Positions 8,268 through 12,854 of a DNA stretch of 12,854 bases are shown here, in pieces (positions within the stretch are counted from its first letter, which is position 1; each line of letters opens with the position of its first letter). Both the position numbers and the translations under genes were made by a program. This stretch comes from a bacterium (GTDB lineage: Bacteria; Desulfobacterota; Deferrisomatia; Deferrisomatales; BM512), in assembly GCA_009724975.1 (NCBI GenBank), contig SRXB01000030.1, forward strand, positions 1 to 12,854, written 5' to 3'. Below the pieces are notes generated by a model. It had not been told where the DNA came from. It searched no databases and was given only the letters and a program-made list of their open reading frames with translations.

Positions 8268-9514
8268 AAGCCCGCGCCAAAACACTAGTCGGCCTCGACA
8301 TCGGCACAACCAAGATTTGCGCGGTTGTCGCGGAGCAAACCGCCGACGGACTGCAAATAATCGGTTGCGGTACCCACCCCGCCACGGGCCTTCGCAAGGG
8401 GGTGGTCGTCAACATCGAGTCGACCGTGCAGTCCATCAAAAAAGCGATTGAAGAAGCGGAGCTTACCAGCGGTCGAGAGATAAAGCACGTTTACGCGGGC
8501 ATCGCGGGTGGGCACATCCAGGCCTTCAACAGCCACGGCGTAATAGCGTTAAAAGAGCAGGAAGTTTCCCTGGCCGAGAAAAAGCGCGTCATCGACGCCG
8601 CACGCGCGGTGGCGATACCGATGGACCGCGAGGTTTTGCACATCATCCCGCAGAACTTCATCATCGACGACCAGGACGGCATAGACGACCCTGTCGGCAT
8701 GTGCGGCGTCAGGCTTGAGGCGCACGTCCACATCGTCACCGGAGCGGTGGCCGCCGCGCAAAATCTCGTGAAATGCTGTGAACGCGCCGGTCTTTCGGTG
8801 GTTGACATAATCCTTGGGCCCCTGGCGAGCGCCGAGGCTGTCATAACGCCCGACGAAAAGGAATTGGGCGTCGTGGTAGTGGACATGGGCGGCGGCACTA
8901 CCGACATAGTGGTGATCGGCCAGGGCTCGGTCAAACACACCTCGGTCCTCACCATAGGAGGCAACCACGTCACCAGCGACATCTCCCACGGCCTTCGCAC
9001 CCCGATGGCCGAAGCGGAAAAGATAAAGATCAAACACGCCTGCGCGCTCGTGAGCAAGGTCGGCAAAGACGAGACGATAGAGGTGCCGGGCGCGGGAGGA
9101 AGAAGGCCGCGAATACTAAACCGCCGGATTCTTGCCGAAATAGTGGAGCCCCGCGTGGAGGAGATTTTCTCTCTCATCCGCCAGGAGCTCCAGAACAAGG
9201 GATTCGAGGAGACGGCGGTTTCCGGCGTGGTCCTTTGCGGCGGCGGCAGTATGCTGGACGGGACGGTGGAGCTTGCCGAGCAGGTTTTCGGCCTTCCGGT
9301 GCGCCGTGGGGAGCCGAGGGAGCTTGAGGGCCTTTCGGACCAGATGAAAGACCCCTCGTTCGCCACCGGCGTGGGGCTGGTCAAACACGCCTACGAGAGC
9401 CGCGAAGACGACGGTTCGCCCGTCATAAACGAGTCGGACGACAAGCTCTTTTCGAGAATAACCCAGAAGATGAAGGGCTGGTTCCAGCAGTTCTTCCTCG
9501 GGGGCGAAGAATAA
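8264..9514 (+). CDS. ftsA: FtsA, actin-like Z-ring membrane anchor
   Basis: FtsA is an actin-fold ATPase that tethers FtsZ to the cytoplasmic membrane and recruits later divisome proteins. The protein has 416 residues, the normal length. Phosphate-binding loops are VGLDIGTTK (9-17) and DMGGGTTD (207-214); LCGGGSMLDG gives the adenosine-side motif. The FtsA-specific 1C subdomain lies between, with HVYAGIAGGHI at its start. The last 20 residues, including RITQKMKGWFQQFF, form the expected amphipathic membrane-targeting helix. ATG 8264 overlaps the ftsQ stop as ATGA, with AGAGGA at 8253-8258. The gene is followed by the longest intergenic gap inside the cluster. Confidence 0.98.
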   Translation: MKARAKTLVGLDIGTTKICAVVAEQTADGLQIIGCGTHPATGLRKGVVVNIESTVQSIKKAIEEAELTSGREIKHVYAGIAGGHIQAFNSHGVIALKEQEVSLAEKKRVIDAARAVAIPMDREVLHIIPQNFIIDDQDGIDDPVGMCGVRLEAHVHIVTGAVAAAQNLVKCCERAGLSVVDIILGPLASAEAVITPDEKELGVVVVDMGGGTTDIVVIGQGSVKHTSVLTIGGNHVTSDISHGLRTPMAEAEKIKIKHACALVSKVGKDETIEVPGAGGRRPRILNRRILAEIVEPRVEEIFSLIRQELQNKGFEETAVSGVVLCGGGSMLDGTVELAEQVFGLPVRRGEPRELEGLSDQMKDPSFATGVGLVKHAYESREDDGSPVINESDDKLFSRITQKMKGWFQQFFLGGEE

Positions 9515-9524
9515 ATTGACAATT

Positions 9525-9552
9525 GCGGAGCTGGACGGGAAACCGGCTCCGC
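9525..9552 (+). promoter_or_regulatory. Hairpin between ftsA and ftsZ
   Basis: Bases 9525-9534 pair with 9543-9552 to form a 10-base-pair stem, nine Watson-Crick pairs (mostly GC) and one T.G pair. It closes an 8-base loop, acgggaaa. It lies 11 bases after the ftsA stop and 51 bases before the ftsZ ATG, in an 89-base gap (9515-9603). No run of T follows, so it does not look like an intrinsic terminator. It could stabilise or mark the 5' end of an ftsZ transcript after processing, or be incidental in GC-rich DNA. The pairing is visible; the function is inference. Confidence 0.5.
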
Positions 9553-9590
9553 GTGAATCCAAATGATCGTCTAAGAGGGCGAGAAGAAAA

Positions 9591-9597
9591 GGAGAGG
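9591..9597 (+). promoter_or_regulatory. Ribosome binding site of ftsZ
   Basis: GGAGAGG sits 6 bases before the ATG at 9604. It fixes the ftsZ start there instead of at the in-frame TTG at 9523, which has no such site. ftsZ thus has its own good ribosome site and does not depend on overlap with ftsA. Confidence 0.75.
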
Positions 9598-9603
9598 GAA
9601 AAG

Positions 9604-10839
9604 ATGATCAAATTCGCACTTGAAGCAAAGGCGCAGCTCCAGCAGGCGCCGGCGCAGCCCGCAAAGCCCAGGATACAGGTTTCGAGCAGGCATCACGCGC
9701 AGATTAAGGTGATAGGCGTGGGCGGCGCTGGCGGAAACGTGCTGGATACGATGATTGCCGCCGGAGTGGACGGCGTGGAATTCATCGTGGCCAACACCGA
9801 CGCGCAGGCGCTTGAGGACAAACACGCCAAGACCCGCCTGCAGCTCGGATCGGCGATGACGAGGGGCCTTGGCGCGGGCGGAGATCCCGAGGTTGGCCGC
9901 CAGGCCGCCATCGAATCCACCGCCGTCATTACCGAGGTAATCGGCAAGGCCGACATGGTCTTCATAACCGCCGGCATGGGCGGCGGCACAGGCACCGGCG
10001 CAAGCCCCGTCATCGCCCAGCAGGCGAAAGAGGCAGGGGCTCTCACGGTAGGCGTAGTCACCAAACCCTTCTGCTTCGAGGGAAGAAAGCGCATGAAGAG
10101 GGCCGATGAGGGAATCGAGGCGCTGAAAAAATGCGTCGACACCCTCCTCATCATCCCCAACGAGCGCCTTTTGGAGATCGCTGGCGAGGATACCGCCATC
10201 GAGGACGCCTACGCCATGGTCGACAACGTCCTTTGCCACGCCGTGCGCGGCATCTCCGATCTCATCACCACCTCCGGCAGGGTCAACGTCGATTTCGCCG
10301 ACGTCAGGGCCGTCATGTCGCGCCGTGGAATGGCGCTAATGGGAACCGGCATCCGCTCCGGCGAGGGCAAGGCCAGCGCCGCAGTCCACGACGCGGTTTC
10401 AAGCCCCCTTCTGGCCAACGCCTCCATCCAGGGCGCCAAAAGCGTGCTCATAAACTTCCGCGGCAACTCCAAACTCACCATCGGCGAGATAAACGAAGCC
10501 GCCAAATACGTGCAGGAGGCCGCCCACGAAGACGCAGACATCTTCTGGGGCCACGTAATAGACGAAAACATGGGCGAATCGGTCGAAGTTACCGTCATAG
10601 CCACCGGCTTTGACGAGCTGAAAATCGAGCAGTCGCGCATCGAGATGGGCAAGGACCGCGAAAAAGAGCTCAAGGTCGCCAACGGCGGCACCATAGCGCC
10701 GGAGAACCTCGACGTGCCCACCTTCATACGCGGCAACGCCAAAAACACCTCGGCTATGCGAGTGACAAGGATAAGCGCGGGCGATTCCGATTTCGGGGAT
10801 CTGGACGCGCCGACCTTCCTGCGAAAGCAGGCGGACTAG
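9604..10839 (+). CDS. ftsZ: FtsZ, tubulin-like division GTPase
   Basis: FtsZ polymerises with GTP into the cytoplasmic Z-ring that organises division. The protein has 411 residues. The tubulin fold starts at IKVIGVGGAGGN (from residue 34). The nucleotide-binding signature GGGTGTG is at 126-132, PNERLL starts near 185, and the T7 catalytic loop is NVDFADV (228-234). A linker leads to a C-terminal tail GDLDAPTFLRKQAD, the conserved peptide that binds FtsA and other partners. Two features are unusual. Residues 1-33 are an Ala/Gln/Pro-rich extension about 20 residues longer than in B. subtilis FtsZ. A second tail-like motif, LDVPTFIR (369-376), precedes the terminal LDAPTFLR (400-407). The stop is TAG, with the radical SAM gene opening 6 bases later in the same frame. 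Confidence 0.98.
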   Translation: MIKFALEAKAQLQQAPAQPAKPRIQVSSRHHAQIKVIGVGGAGGNVLDTMIAAGVDGVEFIVANTDAQALEDKHAKTRLQLGSAMTRGLGAGGDPEVGRQAAIESTAVITEVIGKADMVFITAGMGGGTGTGASPVIAQQAKEAGALTVGVVTKPFCFEGRKRMKRADEGIEALKKCVDTLLIIPNERLLEIAGEDTAIEDAYAMVDNVLCHAVRGISDLITTSGRVNVDFADVRAVMSRRGMALMGTGIRSGEGKASAAVHDAVSSPLLANASIQGAKSVLINFRGNSKLTIGEINEAAKYVQEAAHEDADIFWGHVIDENMGESVEVTVIATGFDELKIEQSRIEMGKDREKELKVANGGTIAPENLDVPTFIRGNAKNTSAMRVTRISAGDSDFGDLDAPTFLRKQAD

Positions 10840-10845
10840 CATTTA

Positions 10846-12429
10846 TTGGCCAGGGTTCGCCACCCCGACTCAAGCGTCGGCTATGCCCTCATTTTCCCGA
10901 ACCGGCGCGACGTGGGCATGGCGAACCTTGGTCTTGACGCGCTGTATTGCATTTTAAAGAACCAAAAGGGGGCCGAGGCCGACTTCCACTTCGCCGACCG
11001 CCCCCTTGGCCTTTTAACCTCGAAAAAAGCCTCCGGCGGGGATGTAATCGCCTTCTCCCTCTCCTTTGAGGGCGATTACCCCGCCGTTGTCGATTTTCTC
11101 CTCTCCGAAAAAATTCCCCCTCTCTCCGCCGACCGCGATGAAAAGCACCCTCTCGTAATCGCGGGGGGAATCGCCGCAACCCTTAACCCTGAACCGCTCG
11201 CTCCCTTTATCGACGTTTTCTACCTTGGCGAGGCGGAAAGCTCCTTCGGGGCTTTTCACGATTTCACCCGCGAAAACCTGGGCTCTAGCCGAGCCGATTT
11301 TTTGCGAAAACTCGCCCTTGAAGATATTCCCGGGGTCTACGTCCCATCCGCCTGCGATCCCGACGGGCTAAAAGAAAGGGTTGGGGCCCAAAAGTCTCCC
11401 GTCGGCTGGGACCCTGCAAGGACAACCATCCCCTCCGAAGGCGGCCCCTTCGGCGGAGCATGGCTCATAGAGGTGGGCCGAGGCTGCCCTCACGCCTGCC
11501 GTTTTTGCGCCACCGGCTATGCCTGCCGCCCCGTTCGCCATTCACCGGCATCGCAACTCATTCCGATAATATTGGCCGAAAGCCCGCCCGAGAGCCGAAT
11601 AGGGCTGGTTGGCGCGGCCATCTCAAATCACCCTGAATTCGGCAAAATCGCCGAGGCGATAATAGAATCCGGCAGAAAGATGACCGTCTCCTCCTTTCGG
11701 GCGGAGAGCCTTGACGAAGAGACTCTTTCCCTGCTCGTGCGCGGCGGCCTCAAATCCCTTACGGTAGCGGTCGAAGCCGGGTCGGAAAAATTGCGGGCCC
11801 GAATCGGTAAAAATCTCTCCAACGGCGATCTTTTGAGAGCGGCGGCGCTGGCGGGCGCGAAAAAAATCAAGAGCTTGAAGATTTACGCGATGATAGGTCT
11901 CCCTGGCGAAGAGGAGGGCGATGTGAGGGAGCTCATAACCTTGGTGGCCGCCGCGAAAAAAGAGCTGGGGCCGGCCACGGTTACCCTCGGAGTCTCCTCC
12001 TTCGTCCCAAAGCCCCACACCCCGTTCCAGTGGGAGGCAATGGCTGACGAGAAGACCCTTTCCGCAAGGCTTCGCCTCATTCAGAGCCTCGCTGGCAGGC
12101 TAAAGGGGGTCAAGGTTTCAGCGGAATCGCCCAAATGGTCGCTGGTGCAGGGCTTTTTGGCCCGCTCGGACCGTCGCGCCGCCGATGTCATGGCCAAAGG
12201 CTCCCCTGCCATACGCTGGCCGGAGGTCTTGAGGTCACCCCTCGCAAAAGAGATATTGGGCGCCAGGGAGGAGTGCAAGGCGCTACCCTGGGATTTCATA
12301 GCCGCGATGCCGGGTCGGGAACTTCTCCTTGCGGAAAAAAGGAAGGCTCTTTTGGGCGAGGCCCCCGACCATTGTCCCTCTCGTGGATGCCGCCTTTGCG
12401 CCGCTTGTAATGCAGGGCAAGTAGTATAA
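10846..12429 (+). CDS. Radical SAM protein with B12-binding-like N-terminal domain, function unknown
   Basis: The 527-residue protein looks cytoplasmic. Residues 1-130 resemble the Rossmann-like, cobalamin-binding-type domain that precedes some radical SAM domains (NRRDVGMANLGLDALY, then DVIAFSLSFEGDYP and LVIAGGIAATLNPEPL). I see no DxHxxG cobalamin motif. The radical SAM core has CPHACRFC with Cys214, Cys218 and Cys221 for the SAM-bound iron-sulfur cluster. It continues with GLVGAAISNHPEF, VEAGSEKLR, IYAMIGLPGEE and LARSDRRAADVM. Four further cysteines at 510, 515, 518 and 521 could hold a second cluster or metal. It resembles the uncharacterised family I recall as TIGR03960, but lacks about 30 N-terminal residues common there. 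The start is uncertain: TTG 10846 is the only early start codon and has at best a weak ribosome site. Later GTG 10912 or ATG 10918 would cut into the first conserved strand. The substrate is unknown. Confidence 0.9.
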   Translation: MARVRHPDSSVGYALIFPNRRDVGMANLGLDALYCILKNQKGAEADFHFADRPLGLLTSKKASGGDVIAFSLSFEGDYPAVVDFLLSEKIPPLSADRDEKHPLVIAGGIAATLNPEPLAPFIDVFYLGEAESSFGAFHDFTRENLGSSRADFLRKLALEDIPGVYVPSACDPDGLKERVGAQKSPVGWDPARTTIPSEGGPFGGAWLIEVGRGCPHACRFCATGYACRPVRHSPASQLIPIILAESPPESRIGLVGAAISNHPEFGKIAEAIIESGRKMTVSSFRAESLDEETLSLLVRGGLKSLTVAVEAGSEKLRARIGKNLSNGDLLRAAALAGAKKIKSLKIYAMIGLPGEEEGDVRELITLVAAAKKELGPATVTLGVSSFVPKPHTPFQWEAMADEKTLSARLRLIQSLAGRLKGVKVSAESPKWSLVQGFLARSDRRAADVMAKGSPAIRWPEVLRSPLAKEILGAREECKALPWDFIAAMPGRELLLAEKRKALLGEAPDHCPSRGCRLCAACNAGQVV

Positions 12430-12495
12430 CAATAGATGGTGGCTGTTTTTTCTGGTAATCTGCCTGTAAATGGTCCCAAAAACGCGCAAGAAAAG
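12430..12495 (+). other. Intergenic gap without clear signals
   Basis: These 66 bases separate the radical SAM gene from the next start. A six-T run at 12446-12451 has no stem before it, so I do not call a terminator. TATAAC at 12425-12430 resembles a -10 box, but no -35 sits at a normal distance. An in-frame ATG at 12436 could extend the following gene into this gap by 20 residues. Confidence 0.4.
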
Positions 12496-12854
12496 ATGGA
12501 CGCACTGAAAGCACCTCATTTAAAGCAGTTTTTCGCCTTCCGCTTCGCGGTCCTGATGCTGGCGACCGCCATAATATCGGTCGGCCTGACGACCGGAGGC
12601 CTTTACTTTTTTTACCTCTCCTCCCTCGAAGAAAAGACAAAAATCGCCTCCGGCCAATTCATGTCGGAATTCGGCAACGCCGAAGATGACCTTGAGTCCG
12701 CCGTTCAGGACATGGCCCGCCTCGTCTCTCCGGAAGCGGAGAACACGGCCTACCCCTCCTTGCCCGACCGAGGGCACATCAGGCTGCTTGGCATAGGCGA
12801 CAAAAGATTCTGGTCGGAAAGATTCGGCTTTGCACCTCAAATAGTGGATTCCGC
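12496..12854 (+). CDS. Probable membrane sensor or signalling protein (5' part)
   Basis: The frame is open from ATG 12496 to the window end, giving 119 residues. A short cytoplasmic start with basic residues (MDALKAPHLKQFFAFR) is followed by a hydrophobic segment at about 17-41. A soluble stretch then begins with SSLEEKTKIASGQF and a likely helix (NAEDDLESAVQDMARLV). This one-helix-then-periplasmic-domain layout is common in histidine kinases, diguanylate cyclases and chemoreceptors, but no output domain is inside the window, so the class cannot be named. The start is uncertain: ATG 12436 is in frame, but neither start has a convincing ribosome site (only AAGAAAAG precedes 12496). Codon use matches the neighbours. 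It may be a separate transcription unit from the dcw cluster. Confidence 0.7.
   Translation, partial: MDALKAPHLKQFFAFRFAVLMLATAIISVGLTTGGLYFFYLSSLEEKTKIASGQFMSEFGNAEDDLESAVQDMARLVSPEAENTAYPSLPDRGHIRLLGIGDKRFWSERFGFAPQIVDS

Noticed and set aside
8491..9384. Long antisense open frame (297 codons) opposite ftsA
   Set aside because: It mirrors the codon pattern of ftsA, has no recognisable motif or ribosome site, and the sense gene is complete. The same holds for antisense frames at 4486-5343, 5895-6692 and 9571-10239.
9516..9521. TTGACA, a perfect -35 box just after ftsA
   Set aside because: At 16-18 bases downstream the sequence is GC-rich (around gaaacc) with nothing like TATAAT, so a sigma-70-type promoter is not supported.
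9523..9603. TTG start adding 27 residues to FtsZ
   Set aside because: It has no ribosome site, runs through the hairpin, and the added residues are unlike FtsZ. The ATG at 9604 has a good site.
12441..12455. T run after the radical SAM gene as a terminator
   Set aside because: No stem of useful length precedes the six Ts.
1..12854. Mobile elements, CRISPR arrays, tRNA genes, phage or defence genes
   Set aside because: I looked for direct repeats, terminal inverted repeats, transposase motifs and tRNA-like folds and saw none. The window is continuous housekeeping sequence with uniform codon use.

Overview
The window is a single-strand stretch of a bacterial dcw (division and cell wall) cluster. 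All eleven confidently called genes lie on the + strand, in the order mraY (3' part) - murD - ftsW - murG - murC - murB-like - ddl - ftsQ - ftsA - ftsZ - radical SAM gene. The 5' part of a twelfth gene, a probable membrane sensor, follows. The set implies a peptidoglycan-making, FtsZ-dividing bacterium. FtsQ, the FtsA membrane helix and this gene order fit a Gram-negative. High GC, frequent ATA and AGG codons and the FtsZ tail ending in RKQAD suggest a deltaproteobacterial (Desulfobacterota/Desulfuromonadota-like) lineage. That placement is inference; no 16S or other decisive marker is present.

Layout: 1-8267 is a tightly packed peptidoglycan precursor block with ftsW and ftsQ embedded. Five junctions use a 4-base ATGA overlap (mraY/murD, ftsW/murG, murC/murB, ddl/ftsQ, ftsQ/ftsA). 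Two use 8-base overlaps (murD/ftsW, murG/murC), and ddl starts 10 bases after murB at a GTG. The only sizeable gap inside the cluster is the 89 bases between ftsA and ftsZ, which holds a strong hairpin. ftsZ ends in TAG, the only amber stop among the eleven complete 3' ends here. Six bases later, in the same frame, a TTG opens a radical SAM gene. No stretch over 300 bases lacks a gene, and I see no RNA gene, insertion sequence, CRISPR array or attachment site.

Together the products make UDP-MurNAc-peptide and D-Ala-D-Ala (MurC, MurD, Ddl, nominally MurB), move the precursor to lipid carrier (MraY, MurG), polymerise septal glycan (FtsW) and build the Z-ring and divisome (FtsQ, FtsA, FtsZ). The rest of the cluster (murE, murF, ftsI, ftsL and so on) would be expected upstream of base 1.

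Most of this is orthodox. The main anomaly is the murB-position gene: it keeps the MurB fold signatures but appears to have lost the catalytic serine, the catalytic glutamate and the Tyr-Arg pair. The second point of interest is the in-frame, amber-separated link between ftsZ and an uncharacterised radical SAM protein. I did not find a wholly new multi-gene system.
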